NCBI GenBank assembly: GCA_029379385.1
Contig: CM055607.1
Span: 36,515,235 to 36,579,234, forward strand
Length of the DNA: 64,000 nucleotides
Direction: 5' to 3'
Source of the DNA: Quillaja saponaria
Lineage: Eukaryota; Streptophyta; Magnoliopsida; Fabales; Quillajaceae
The position numbers and the translations under genes were made by a program. This document shows, piece by piece, positions 1 through 13,928 of this stretch. Numbering within the stretch: position 1 is the stretch's first letter; each line of letters opens with the position of its first letter. The notes beneath the pieces were generated by a model. It was given only the letters and a program-made list of their open reading frames with translations, was not told the origin of the DNA and made no database searches.

Positions 1-124
1 CTACAATTCTTTTTCATTTACTAATTATTATTTTTGTGTTGGTGTCTACTCCATTTATCAAATAGTTGGCACATCACTTGTACTAATTTTTCTGATGCAT
101 CTGCATTATGTTGATTCCTGTTAG

Positions 125-583
125 TGGATTAAGAGGGAATTGGACTTATTGCAACAACAAGTTGACAGAGCGAATGTGCAAGGTTTAAGAAGATTATATC
201 CTTTGATGATTAAATTGTTTGAACCCAAGTTCCTTAGTATACTAAACAAATCTTTGAATCAGTTCCATGACAAATTTTCCCATTAACTTGTGCTACGAAC
301 TGTGTGTCTGTGTGTGAGATCACTCCTGCCAATGTTTTGTTGCTATAAAGAATGACAGTTGACCTTGACCTACTTGTATTATACGGTAACTGAGTTACTA
401 GACAAAAGAGAGCTACTCAAGAAGCCATGTGAACAGCAAAGACTGTTAAAGAAACTGCCTTTAGTTGATGAAGAACTTATTAAAGAAAAATGTGGATATG
501 GAGACTCCTTAGAAATTAATGACGAAGGTAAAGATCTTGGCTCACTGCAGTGCACCAAATCCAAAAACTCCTGGAGGCGTTGA
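125..583 (+). pseudogene. 3' remnant of a SWIB/Plus3/GYF-domain gene (At5g08430/NERD-like)
   Basis: Two short stretches resemble the helical region following the Plus3 domain in plant SWIB-Plus3-GYF proteins. The first (from 125, after an AG) reads WIKRELDLLQQQVDRANVQG. The second (about 389-505) reads LLDKRELLKKPCEQQRLLKK and continues to a stop at 581-583. In family members these two pieces are nearly contiguous, joined by a G-W-R-R-E-L-type segment. Here I find no donor/acceptor pair that joins them in frame: the first stretch runs on into unrelated residues and stops near 286, and the second begins after a weak acceptor near 358. The end after about 505 no longer looks conserved. The gene body, if present, lies left of the window. 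I infer a decayed or misjoined 3' end; a real gene with unusual splicing is the alternative. Family assignment is moderately sure, status is not. Confidence 0.45.
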
Positions 584-2386
584 AGCTCTTTTTTGTTCTG
601 GAGGTTCTTGAAGGTGATGAAGCTCTTTTCAGTTTGGTTGTTTAGAGATGTTGCAACTAATTTAATATGAAGCTATTAAAAACTATTTTTTGATGTGATG
701 GCCAACTTTTTGTTGCTTGGCTATTATAATATAATGGCCATTCAAGGGGTATAATCTTTTTAAATGATAACATGAAAGATAATTTATTTTTCATGCTTGT
801 GATGAAATAGAGTTTAGCAACTTGAGAAAGATGATGGGTGAAATATTCTTTTTAAATTTGCTTCACAACTGTGCTTCTTTAAACAGATGTCCTATACTTA
901 CATGAATTCAGTTTGGAACTACGACCCCAAAATAATTTAGCGGAAATCATTCTGGTTCCAGCCAAATTTCTCTGGTAGTTTCTCTCAATTTTGGAAGAAT
1001 TGTCTGAGTAGTTTTTGCAGTTTCTATTTTCCTATAGAAACATGAGAAAGATAAACTCAACCATGTTTTTTAAGTTAATATTTCATTAATGAAGGCTCTA
1101 GCCCAAAAAAAAAAAAAATTAAAAATAAGAATCTATAATGACTGCAATCTGAACCAAGAATTACTACATCCAGACAACCCCAAAACTACCCAGTCAACCA
1201 TAAAGGCAAAATACGACCCCAACGATGAAAAGAACCCCTTGACATACGTGGTCTTATAATAGCCCAAAAAACAAATGCAGTCAACGATCTCAATTAATTC
1301 AATCTGGCTAATCAACCCTCCAGCAGACATCCTCATTTTGGTAAAACGCAATGGGGCTTCCATGGTTCCACCTTATCAGTATCAGACAGAATATACTGAT
1401 TTTGCTTGCCCATGGAGACACTCATTCCACAAGATGCTCAGAATTTCTCTATCTAGGATGGAGTCTGTACAGCCCGCTTGAGAACTGATGCTGAGGTAAC
1501 AGTTTTCCCGCCTAATGGCCTGTCCATGTGAGCCTGGGGCCTTTCTTGTCATCCCCTGTGTTAATATTGAGGGAAATCAAAACTTCACGATTCTCATAAT
1601 ATCTAAAACGTCAACAAGTCCTCTACATGAACACCAACACAAAGGTAAATAGGAGAAAGGGTGAGAGGACAGAACTTCTACTCTATAGATTAACCAACAA
1701 AGTCAAGCAACAATAAGATATGCAACTTGATTTATCATCATCACCTATGCATCAAGATACTAAATTTGTTTCGATATACGTTTCAATAAGCCTGAAAACG
1801 ATAAAATTATTTGATAAGATGAAAATATGTAATAAAACACATTAATACATTATAGTAATTGTATATCCAACATGATTAATTTAGTACATAAAATGTTAAT
1901 AAATACATACCAAAATAAAAACCTTAACATAGATATATAACTTGAGGTGGAATCAAATTACAACCACATCCGAGAACTTAAGAAAATTATATAACATAAA
2001 AAATAAATATATTATGTAAAACAGTTACATAAAACAAGAATTTTATTTCACAAGAAATTTATGTTATTTCTATCAAATTTAACCAAAGTTAATCAGTTTT
2101 AAACAAAAACCTACACATTTCCTATGAAAACGATTGGCCTGTTTCGGAGGAAAACGCCACCATTTCATCCAAAATTTTACATTTCGTTTTTAAGGGTTGT
2201 TTCACTTCCATAAATGTAGAAACAAAACAAAACATAGTTCCTTTCTATGCATAAATCAATTATATTGCCTATTTCTAAGATCTGCTTAGGCGATGTCTAA
2301 TCTGATTTATCAATCAGCATACAATTTTGATCAGATAACATATATTAACATCATCATTTGAACTGAAGTAGCTTACCTAAACAATC
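584..2386. other. Intergenic region, includes the 3' UTR of the PP2A B'' gene
   Basis: No gene is visible. The right part (about 2100-2386) is the probable 3' untranslated region of the minus-strand PP2A gene. The rest is AT-rich unique-looking DNA with an A-run near 1106. Short open frames at 1133-1481 on both strands have no recognisable domain. Confidence 0.5.
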
Positions 2387-5300
2387 TCAGAAGGGAGCCT
2401 CAAGTGATTCATCCCAAACTTCTGCACTTCCATTGGAGGCATCTTCAACATCTTCTTCCATTGAAAGCCTAATATATTCTCTATGAGCAAACCGATCCCA
2501 CTCTGTCAGAGTTGGATTCTCACGTTCCTGTTTATGCCACATGTTATCAAAGCTGCCAATGCAAAATAGAAACGGATTAAAGAAAAGTACTTGTTTAATT
2601 TACCTGACGAATTAAAAATGGATCACGAGTTTCAAAGGCCATAAACTTATTTAGGTTGAAGAGGATATTGAAAACACTTCCCGAGAGTTTACAGCTTTTC
2701 AAGTCACGCAGTGTGATATAGCTCTCTTCCTGCAACAAAAAGGACTATGTCAAGCAGGAAAACAATTTCCAACTAACAGAATTTTAGCCAAGAAAGAAAG
2801 AAAATTTCTATAAGCAGCATTGTTTGATCCTGCCATCTTTCTGGGAGTCATGTGAAACCCAAGTAGGCACCAAGTTAACACTTATTTCCCATGTCATGAA
2901 CTTGGCATCTTAACCAGCTTTCAAACAATCAAAATGTCCTTTTCACATCTGATTAAGACCATGGTCAAAATATTAACATTTTACACCCCCAGGAATGAAA
3001 ATACAAAGATGGATCCATATTTGTGCGTTGCATCTGAAGCAACTGTGCTACGTAGATAGAAGGCGGTAAGAGTTTTAGCCAGAAATGGCATTCTTCTGCA
3101 TTTAGATCTTCCACACTCCTATTTCTCAAGTTTCTGGAGAAAGCCTATACATACGGCCTCTTATATCTCCCCCTTTTCCTAGAATTATTTGAAGAGATTA
3201 ATTCCAGCTTTAATGTAAATACAAAAGTTGCTCTCCAGCAGTGTCTCCTTAACTCTTCCTCCAGTCTCAGGGTCCCCCCATATTAATAAATCTCATCTCC
3301 AGGTTTTCTGAAGGGTGGAGATGGTGCTCTGCAGCAACGTTTCATCGTTGACAACATAAGTAAACTACAACACTGGCCATTTGCTAGTAACCAGTATGAA
3401 CTTTCTTGGTGGTGACCAATTTAAGCAAGAGCCCCTCAAAGGAGAGCTTCAACGAAGAATTCAACATTTATAGAGGGAGAGAATAGAGAGTCAGAAACAA
3501 AAAGAAAAAAAATAAACAGTGGTAGGAGATGGACAAATAGAAGATGTTTCGCCTAGATATCACATTAGGAGCCATTAAGAATTCTTAAGGTCCAGGCAGA
3601 CAACCAACTGGAGAAATAAAAACAAAAACTTCACCATATTGTATAACATGAGGATGAGCACAACAAAATTCAGAGGTGGGGCTCAGATGGAATCAGCAAT
3701 CTGATACTTCAAAGCTGGGTTACATCACATGACAAGCAAATGCTGATATAGCACCTAGTTTTGTTGTTATATTAACACTTTAGACCAATAGAATGAGTTA
3801 TTCGATACACTGGATAAGTTTAGAGGGGAAATCGTTTTAAATGAATGGATTCGGGGTTTTGACAATACCATGAAAGTTCAATGGGAAAGTGTTCTAAACC
3901 GACTTGAAAGCAACCACTATCTGAATAGTGGATATTGAATAGTAATAGCAATTTTCATTTCTTCCCTTTTTCTGGGTATACAAACATTTGGAGGGATGGG
4001 AAGGGAGAAGAGGCCTGTGAGTAAAATTGGTCCATCACATGGCAGTACCCAAGCTTTGCTCATAGCTAACAAAATCCCCACCCAAGAGATAGGTACATTA
4101 CTGCCAGAAGAATATTGTTCACACCACAGTAGCACAATTATACTATTCCAAAGTTACATATTAAAGCCTAGTCATTTTCCAGATAACATTTAGTCTTCCA
4201 ACAGAAAAGAATGGTGAAACAATTTTGTCAAAGCAGAGAAGGGGAGAGGCCAACCTCGGGTCCAATCATGTCAATTATCTGGCACAATATATCCTCAAAA
4301 AGCACAGGCTCCTGGGCCATGCATTCCATTCGGTGCAACTGCTCCTCATAAAAAAATTGCAGTTCGTTTCTTGTTAGAATTCCATTTCCATCCAAATCTA
4401 TGCACTTGAACCTAACAACACAATTAAAAGAATTAAATAGCATATTTTTCCAGAAATAGTCTAAAAATTCAGAATGAAGTAAACTACAAAGGTCTAATAT
4501 TCATTTTCTGTCTAAATAACACATTAAGCAATATTAGGTAAGAAATATGTTGTAGCAGAACACTCCTTGAAAACACATGTTGATACCATTCTCATGCTCA
4601 ACAGTAAAACCTACTTGCACATTTTCTATAACAAGCGATTCTCTCCCTCTCACACAAATAGGTTATGTGATGCAACGCCAACAGATATTTTTACTCGAAA
4701 AGGACAACTTTTATAAATTCATCAAAGCTTCATAACAATGTAAACTAGGGGTCATTATGTAGACTCCCTGGAAATCCTAACAACAAAAAAATACCGAGTT
4801 ATAATAAAAAAGAAGACCCCAATAACATAAAGTCCTAATAAAAATGAAACTCTACTAACATAAAGATAAAGCTAGAGTCCTAATAAAACAAAACTAATAG
4901 CTCCTAACTCTAATTATACTAAAATACTACTAATTTTATTCCTAATTCTAATATTAAATAATTTAAATACAATTAAATTATAACTCATAAATTCTATTTC
5001 TTTATTTGCTATCATTATGTGCCCTGGAACTTCAATTCAAGCCCCAAATAAAATCATTGAATCATCTGAGGCAGGAAATTCAGAATGAAAACTTATCTAA
5101 CATGTACAATACATTCTAACTCGCTATTTCAATTGCACAACTACTAAACTAACAAATACTAATAGAGCAAACAATCTAATGAATCAAGCAAACAAGAGAA
5201 AATAATACCAAAATTCAAGACTAGGTTCAGATGACTTATCCTCCTCCGACAGTATGAAGTAGACAAAATCCTCATATCCCATCTTTCCCTCAACCTTACT

Positions 5301-8300
5301 AGTAAACTTTCTTGCAACCTGAGATGATATCAACGCATATCAAAAAGCGAAACTCACATCTTCAACAAAGTACTTTTGATAGATAAATAAGAAAAATGAA
5401 AGAGGACAGTGGATGAAGCACTCAACACAAAGACGATTTTTACTTCCGAGGACAGAAGGCAATTTATCTTGAGCAAAAGCATCACATGTCTGAGACAAAC
5501 CTGAGAAAATACTCTATCAACAATCCTGTAGGTAAGCGCATGGTTACCATATCTGATAAGGTTCTCTTTGTCTATCAGGAAATCATGATCTGTATCCAGC
5601 TCCCAAAACTTGCAGTATATAACATAAAAATGTTCATAGGAAAAGTACCTGAGATGGATGTTTGAGAAGCAAAAAATAAATTTGTTTAATGCCGAAGATA
5701 TTGCATCAATAAGTACAATTGGATGAATTGCTAGATATTTACTCTTGATTTAGTATAAATGGTGTATTGTGAAACTAAACTAAGGGATCTTTGTAGAGTA
5801 TATCTACCTCAAAACCTTGTTTATGTCTTCTTCTTCATCGGCATGTTGCATTGCATCAATTATATTCCCACGTTTCAACTCCCTCAGGGTAAGATGACCA
5901 TTCCCAGATCTATTTATGTAATAATATATTCGGTATATAACAGTTTCAGCTGGCCCAATACAATAATAAATCTAGTCATAAATTGCACCCAAAAATTGAT
6001 AGCATTGGAAATATAAGCTCAAATCTGGAGTTTCCAATCAAATTTTGATAGATGCAATTCTAACTAACTAACCTGGCAGTCAGAAAAATGCTACTCTCTT
6101 TGATGGAACTTACAAGACATTGGAATGGTTAAAGGAAGTTAAAGTAATTCAGACAATGATGAAGACAATAAACAGGAAGCTTATACATTTATATTCATTG
6201 GATAGTGTTTGACCTACAGACTACAATATCTAATCTTCAGCCATGTTTCAACAACGGCTAATATATCTTTCAGAAACAGAAAAGAGTGCACAACATAAAA
6301 TGCCTCGTAACATGTAGACTAATGCAGCTGCAATAAGGGCATTATGGTGTAAGGAACATGGGTATATCTTCTAAGGAAAGAGTAATGCTAGATAAGGATG
6401 AAGAAGCAAATGCTTCTATTGATTTCATCATGTAAATAGCCATAATAAATTTGGTGACAAAACATTTTTATAAATAGAGTACAGCTGAAACGAATAACTA
6501 CACGGTGAATGATTGAATGCGAGGAAAGATAATGAATAAGGATTTATTCAAAGGTGAGGCTGGGTCGAATTGAGGGTATAATGAGTAGCAGCCAACAGAA
6601 ATGGTTTCAATATGACCAGAAGTTAGATATAGATAAATGTGTGGGGGAACTAATCTATTACAAAGTTCACACTCCCTAATGACTTTGTTTTAATTTGTTT
6701 TAGAAATTCATAGAAAGAAAAAGTCCGCAGGTGGTATTAAACAGCACCTAGTTAAATCACATAGGCCAGAGCAGAATATAGCTTACACAATATTTGTAAA
6801 AGGAAAATCATAAAACAAGTAGTGCCAGTGCAGAACCAGCTTTCAACTATTTTTTTCAATACTATCTACTAAACACATCCGTCACGAAATGCAACTACCC
6901 CTTAGCCATTATGGCTTAGATGTAGAACCCAATCAAAGCAAAAGACAGGTTGTCAAAAACTAGAATTGTTATAATTACAACAGTTAATTTAATAGTACAA
7001 TGATTTAGTACATTGTCCTTCTTTTGTTTTTCAATCACAAAAAATACATCTGTTTCCTATTTCCCTTCATAACTTCGGGATTCTGCCCCACAATTCAATG
7101 TGAAAAAATGTTTAAATAAATGTCAGATCAACAAGATATTCCAACCAAAAGCATATTCAAATATGTGCTTGATTCTGTTTTAAGAGCCATTTTAGGGGGG
7201 GGAAAGGTTAGTGGAGTCAGACCGAGAACGAACCATATCTTTCCTGAAACTCAGGTGTGCTCTGTAGGAACTCCAGCCCTGGATGAGATGCCAAAAGCTC
7301 TCGTAGCACAGGCTTAAAATCATCCTGTTATCCATAGTAACACTCTCAAGTATAACAGACAGAGTAGAATGGAATCAATAATAACAAGGCCATCAATCAA
7401 GAAAGGGTAAAGCTAAATTTGTATGGGTATAAAATTCAAAGATCAGATAGTGGGTGTTATAGCATTGTAGGCCAAAATATAAATGCTAAGAGAAAGTGAG
7501 AGAGAGTGGAAAAGAAAAAAAAAGAGACACCTGAGTAAGATATTTGAGATCTTGTTGCTTCAAAATTGTGTAGATTTGGGTAGCTATATCCATCGTCAAC
7601 ATATTGCCATTGATCCAGTAATCAACAAATGCATCCCTACAATTTGAATAACACTATTAGAGATTAATTCCTACAGTGAACAATGTCATTCAAGTGTAAT
7701 TGCCACCAAGGCAGGCGAGTAAAAAAGGGTTTGATTAACCAATATCAGGAATAACATAAACATAATTTACATATTTGATGTTTCCAAGCTGAGAAATACA
7801 GCAGTACCACATAAATCCAATCAACAAAAAGCATGTCAGCAATAGCACAAACATTCCCTAAGAACGAGCTGCAAGCTGTACTATGTAAAAATCTCTAGTA
7901 CCGTGGCTATGATGGAGGTTTAATCACAAAATGATGCTACAATGAGACTATCACTATTCCTGTTTTACAGAATCCAAAATATAATTTGAAACACATACAA
8001 AGAGTACTGAGACAGAATACAGACTTTATAGGGATAAACATGGCATGCATGGTTTGGCACCAAACAGTATATTGGTAGACAGACAAATACCAATGAGGAC
8101 AAAAGGCATAATGAAGTATAGAGCAGGAGGGCTGAAGAGGAGAAGCACAGGGGGGAAATGATACAATGAAGGAAAACCCCAACTAAACTCCTCCTCACAT
8201 TATTTATGAAACAATACGACCTAATGCAAGATGCCCGTAAGGGAAAGGCTTCAAATATTTTGCTCTTTCCTTTTTCCTTGATACAAACAATGATGTAAAA

Positions 8301-8932
8301 ATGTCTCTAATTTTCAAGAATTGATATCCAATTCACCCTAATAAGTATATTGAGATGCTGAACAACTTGGATCTAGATTCTAGACTAAACAAACTATGGA
8401 TATTTCAACCCCTTTCTATCAGAATAGAGATTCATCAGGGGCTATGATAACCACTTGTTCTCTTTATGAAGGGATCATCTACCAAATTCTTATTTCACAT
8501 TTTACAGCTCTGAATGCCCAAATCACTCCAAGATACCATTATTTTCAGCAGTAATATTCACTTGTGAAACTTCTGATATCATTTCTACATCAATTTTGAA
8601 ATCCTAAACCAATTACTTTCTTTCATTTCTTGTTTTACCTTTATTGGGAAGGGTGCGTTAGTATGTAGGGTCCTGTATGGATTAAATTTATCTTCAAAGG
8701 GAATTAGAATAATAAAAAAGTTAAATAAAATCTAGGCTTGGTTTATTATTGATAGTGGCCGTAATCATAGTGACAGCATTCATACAAACAGAATCAGGTG
8801 GAAAGCTGCTTTGTTGCATTTTTGATGGAGGAACTTGAGGAAAGTGGAAAAAGACTTGATGAGAATATTGTTATGCACAACATTAGCCCCTCCCCATAAA
8901 ACACAAAAAGCAATCACATATTCATACATACA

Positions 8933-8967
<35 letters not shown>

Positions 8968-11900
8968 GTATGTATGTATTAAAGCAGAGGACTTCTGCAC
9001 AGGTTCTGCCATGTATCACTGTCCAAAATCACACGTGGCACCATCAAAGGTAGCCCAATCATAAAAAGACATGTAACAACGTTATCATTTAAGACACGCT
9101 ACATCACGTCAGAAATTTAGTTTACTTATTCTCATTTAAACAGATCATTTAACTATACATTCTCTTTATTGAACATTTAATTTGACTCGTCTCTTCATTT
9201 TTTCCTAATTTCGCTTACGTCAATCAACACTAATTAATTAGGAAATATTTCCATTGAATACTTACTAAATAATACCCAATTTACTCATTTAACTGAATCC
9301 ATTACATATTCTTCAGTTTTGACTTTCCATATACAAATGACCTTTATATACTTTGCATTATTACCGATCAATTAATTACGCTTTTGCCTCTTTATTTTCC
9401 CTAATTGCTCCCCTACATCAATCAACACTCAAAATTAATCATCTTTTTTTACTTTTTGTTACAAATTTCATCTACATAATACTTAATTCATTGTTGTAAA
9501 TGAATCCATTACATATTCTTCGGTTTTTCACTTTTCATTTATCAATTACATTTTATATGCTATGTCTTATTACTGATCAATGAATTACGCTTTGCAACTT
9601 CATTTTTCCTAATTGCTATCCCGCATCAATTATTACCTTAATTCATTGTTGTAAATGAATCCATTACATATTCTTCGGTTTTTCACTTTTCATTTATCAA
9701 TTACATTTTAAATGATTTGTCTTATTACTGATCAATGAATTACGCTTTGCAACTTCATTTTTCCTAATTGCTATCCCGCATCAATTATTACCTTTTCTAA
9801 TTGAAGACTGATGCTGAGTTAATTGTGATGTTTGTAGAGGATTTGAAAAGCAACAAGTGCTAAAGGTTAGTAGACGGGGAGTGGTGATCAAATTTTATCT
9901 AAAGTTATTGATCAATATCAAGTTTTTTAGGAAAGTAAAAGTTTGGTTGATGGTGTTTGGGTTTTTTTTATTGGACTATGTATGCGTGCACATGTTTCAT
10001 TTTTCTTTTTGTATGACAAGACCTATTATGTTGTAATATTTTTTATTTTTCATGTTTCAACAAAAAATGAAATAAGTTAATGACATGTGTAATATTTCTT
10101 TAATAAAATAAACAAAAATATTTGCAGGGATTATATGCTAGTGTACATGTAATGGAGAGCCTTCTAGGACAGTAGTAAAAGATTTCTGTTTCTCTTCATA
10201 TTTTTTTATAAGTGTTTCCTTTTCGTTTTATATTCTTCTCGTGTCATTTTTCCTTTTTAACATAAACATAGGGTTATCCTTCTGTACAACAATTGCTGCA
10301 CGTAGAAATATTGATAAAGAAAAAAAGTAGGCAATAGATAGCAATAGAACAAAGGACAAATCTTATGGCCTGAACAAGGGAAGAAAAACAAACCGTTCTT
10401 GCTAAACTATCAAAATTTATGGATTATCTCTGATACAGTTTAACAGCTCTTTCTATATCATACACACTCTTGGCAACTGAAACTTGCGAACAACATGACA
10501 CAGCAAACAGTGTATAGCAAATGTGTCAACAGTGACAAAAGTACACACCTTGTCACAAATCCAGTTCCCTCTGTATCAATCTTTTTGAAAAGTGACAGTG
10601 AAAAAAACGAAGGCAGCTTGCAGACTTCCTTAGTAACTGATTTGAATTCTAACACACAAAAGAAACAATTAAAATAGTAGTTGTAGGACTGTCACATACA
10701 CAAGTATGTAAGCCTTACCATGCATCTGCAATCCGTCCAAGTGGCTGTAGAATAACTGATTAATTCTAAAGAAGCACTGTTCTTTTAGTTCACTTGGAGG
10801 TGGACGCCCATTTTGAAAGTAGAACTGCAAGTAAACTTTCATGTTAGAATCAACTTATAACAGCCACACGATAAACTAAAAGGGCAATGGTATGCACAAA
10901 TGAAAAAGTGTCACCAAGCAAAGAGTTGGAGGGAAAATATCCGATTCTTATCCAGTTCTTCAAACCTGAGGTATCACTTCTTTAACAGGCTCACTAACAA
11001 CTTTCAAGGGGGAACCCAAATTAGAAGGGCCAGCTCTCTGTTTTGTTATACGAGGGGAGCTAGCTGTACTTCTAGGTGAAAGAGGAGGTGCACTGCCAGC
11101 AGGAAACATGGAAGGCAAAGAGCTGCTTGCAGCAGCATTTGGACTAGAGCAGTTCCCAGGAACATTTAGTGGACCACCTGATTTTGCTTCATTGAGCAAT
11201 GATGTTACCTATGTACATTAAATGACAGAAACAGAAGAAATGAGTTTGTAAAAGAAAAAAAATAAGGTGAACAGAAGAAGCATAATGAGTGTACAAAAGC
11301 AAAACTTCCCCATATTAAAAGTTTGAATTAAAGCCACCTAGTGAGCGTCATTTTCAGATGACTAAGTGAGACAGTCATAATTTTTGCGAAATACTAATGC
11401 TCCCACATGTGCATAGGCATTGCTATTTCTCTTTCTCAAAATCTTTCCTATCCATGACATATTAAAGATTCAAATTCACACAATCATCAAAGATCCTTTA
11501 ATATCCATTCAAAACCAGGACTTTTCCTAGTAGTTAACCTAAGATACATGTTCACGGTTATTTAATATAAGTTATTTGTATGCTTTTCCAGATAAAAACC
11601 AAGACAAATGTCATTTCCGCGTATTCAATCATATGAACTCCATATTCAAAAAAATCAGACAATTCCAATATTTGGGGGCCATATGAATCATTAACCATAT
11701 CCACCCACGTTTGAGATTCCAAATTAGCTACCTTCCTTTATAATTACTAGAGGTGCTTCTCCTCTTTCTTCATATCATAATTTAAAAATGCATGTCAGCT
11801 GCCACATTCTACCTCCCAAAATGGAACAATACCTAGCTAACACCATATTCACTGCAATTCAAAACCACAAATCTCCAATAGTATGAGCTGGAAAGCTCAG

Positions 11901-12831
11901 CCATGTGAAATCCATATTCAATAATTCAGACCCTAATCAACTGCAGTGGAGGAAAAATATTTCCTAATTATCTAAAATTAATCTTTCAAAAGGATAATTT
12001 TGAATTGCTCTTCCAAAAGGCGGAGATCATTTCAGAAGCAAAAGTCAATCGGACAAACACCCACCACCCTATCACATTGCTTACAACTACCACCAGATTT
12101 GATGGTTGGCCATTTGTAGTCAACTGTCACAATCCCCTGCCTCTTTTCATTACATGCACATCAATCATCAGAGAACTGTATGAGATTATAAAATTTTAAA
12201 AACATTTCCACCTAATATATTATTTCTGACGAGACAAACATAGAGATATGATAAGCAATTTTTTCATATTAAACTTCATTTACGCAACAACCAGTAGGTA
12301 ATGGAAATTAATTTAGTAGTCTGCTTCACATCCCAAGACTTAACCTCTAAAGAATGTATCTTTCCCAAAAACCTATCCAATCCCACAACTTTTATTTACA
12401 ATACCCCTTCTTTGACAATCAAGATTAACTTTCTTTTTACAAAAGCAATCCAATTGGTTAAAGAACAGCTCAAAGAAATTGCACCTACTTATATCAATTC
12501 TCTCAAACCATAAGGTTCTGAACCAACTCAGTACATGAATACATTGATTTTAAATTGGGGGCTAGGAAGGTAAACCCCACCAATCGATTTACTTCAGGAG
12601 ATAAGGGGAAAAGAAAAGAAAAAACTAGTAAGACTCCAACTCAATGCAGCGACATAGTAACTCCATAAATTAGGTAGTGAAACCTACCAGTCGATTACTT
12701 TCAGGAAGCGATAGCCACTGCTCGAAGAGCTTCTCGACAATATTCAGGTTCGATTTGAGAGCAACCGGAGACACCTCTGGGAGCTGCAACAATTCAACGT
12801 CTAACAACAACGGATCACTGACGATTTCCAT
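2387..12831 (-). CDS. Protein phosphatase 2A regulatory subunit B'' (EF-hand), 12 coding exons
   Basis: Regulatory B'' subunit of the PP2A heterotrimer; it selects substrates for the scaffold A/catalytic C core and binds calcium through EF-hands. Coding exons on the minus strand: 12688-12831, 10966-11208, 10719-10824, 10549-10648, 7531-7636, 7234-7324, 5808-5949, 5501-5648, 5209-5318, 4255-4411, 2604-2729, 2387-2527. They sum to 1614 nt (537 aa), usual for plant B'' proteins. The protein begins [19 protein letters not shown], then a Ser/Pro-rich low-complexity stretch (about residues 60-125), then the conserved core. A canonical EF-hand loop [12 protein letters not shown] lies at about 402-413. 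A second acidic loop, [12 protein letters not shown], lies at about 329-340; its last position is N rather than E. The sequence is of the B''alpha-epsilon type and lacks the N-terminus of TON2/FASS. The start is the only ATG continuous with the conserved N-terminus. Introns 4 and 10 are long and contain repeats. Confidence 0.93.
8923..8980. repeat. (CATA)n microsatellite followed by its inverted complement
   Basis: About nine CATA/ATAC units run directly into TATATATGTATGTATGTATT, so the end of the tract is the reverse complement of its beginning and can fold back. It lies in intron 4 of the PP2A B'' gene. Confidence 0.9.
9120..9791. repeat. Tandem array of ~155-bp units in PP2A B'' intron 4
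   Basis: Two adjacent copies at 9482-9636 and 9637-9791 are nearly identical; they share ATTCATTGTTGTAAATGAAT and TTACTGATCAATGAATTACG and differ mainly around the ATGCTATG/AATGATTTG segment. Left of them, about 9263-9430 is a clearly diverged copy (same order: CCATTACATATTCTTC, TTACCGATCAATTAATTACG, CCTAATTGCTCCCCTACATC). About 9120-9260 is a still weaker one. This indicates stepwise tandem duplication, with the right-hand pair the youngest. Confidence 0.85.
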
Positions 12832-13810
12832 ATTCATCTAAACCAATCTCTATCACTCATTCACCAGAAAACAATATAGATCTCCCTGGATTCTGTATTA
12901 ATATTTCGAGCTAGGAAATTCGAAACTCGATGCCTTTGAAGCGAAGCCGTCTCTATCAATTACGTTTCACATAGAAGCCGTTGTCAGATTCGAAGCTGCA
13001 GAATCAGAAGAAACCCTAGATCTTTAACGCAATGAAGAATCGATATGATGGATAAACCAAAGCGTGCTGAAAATTGAAAGAGAGGGAAAGAGATGGAAAA
13101 TGAAGGAAAGAGGGGAAATTCTACAGAGATCGATGCGATTTTGGAGGGAGCAACAAAGAAAATTTGCTTGCATTTTCCAGAAGAGATAAAAAAGAGGTAA
13201 AGAGATAAAAGGTCAACAAAATGACTATTTTGCCCTTACTGCTACAGTACCCAACCTCTCTCCCAAACCCGATACTTACTTTCAATAGACCTTCACTCCT
13301 CCACTCTGCGACTCTCACCTTCATCTTCGTTGCCGGGGCCATCTCTTCCCCTGCAATCTAATACCCTTTCATCGCTTCACCAACAAACCTTACTGCTCTC
13401 AGCCTCTTAGCCTCTTCCCATTTTATGCACAGAAGAACTTCACCGTTATAGTCTCCTGCGCATTTGAGTTTTATGATTGGGGTTTAAAATAGAATTTGGG
13501 TATTTTCTTTTGGATGAAATTAGCTTTAATTCTTTCCAATAATTTGTTAGAATTTGTTTATTCTCTCTCTTCGTCTTCGTGTTGCTAAATCATCTTCGAG
13601 CTTCAGCACTTAGTTCTTGATTTTTAAATTGCTCCGGCTCCGAGGAAGCTGCTGGTCATATTGCTGGGGTTGGGACTTGGGAAGAATTGGAGGTACGATT
13701 TCTTATTTCTGACTCCTGAAATTTCTTCTCCTTGGGTTTGATTCTCTCTTTTTTATTTACTTAAAAAAACTGTACAGGTGAGACAGAAGCTGAAGAGAGG
13801 AAAAGGAAAC
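12832..13810. promoter_or_regulatory. Divergent intergenic promoter between PP2A B'' and the PTAR1-like gene
   Basis: The start codons of the two genes are 979 bp apart, head to head, so this stretch must hold both 5' UTRs and both promoters. It has CT/GA-rich tracts (for example near 13250-13320 and 13561-13580) typical of plant core promoters. A probable 5' UTR intron of the plus-strand gene spans 13693-13777 (GGAG|GTACGA to TGTACAG|GTGAGA). No convincing TATA box was identified by eye. Confidence 0.6.
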
Positions 13811-13893
13811 ATGGAAGAGTCTTATTCTGAAGGAAGGGCTCTGAATCTCTTGAATCAATTGGAAGAAATCTTAGAATCTGACCCCTTAATGTA

Positions 13894-13928
<35 letters not shown>

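Noticed and set aside
8780..9053. Overlapping open frames on both strands rich in Tyr/Val/Cys and His/Thr/Tyr
   Set aside because: They are translations of the CATA microsatellite and flanking intron.
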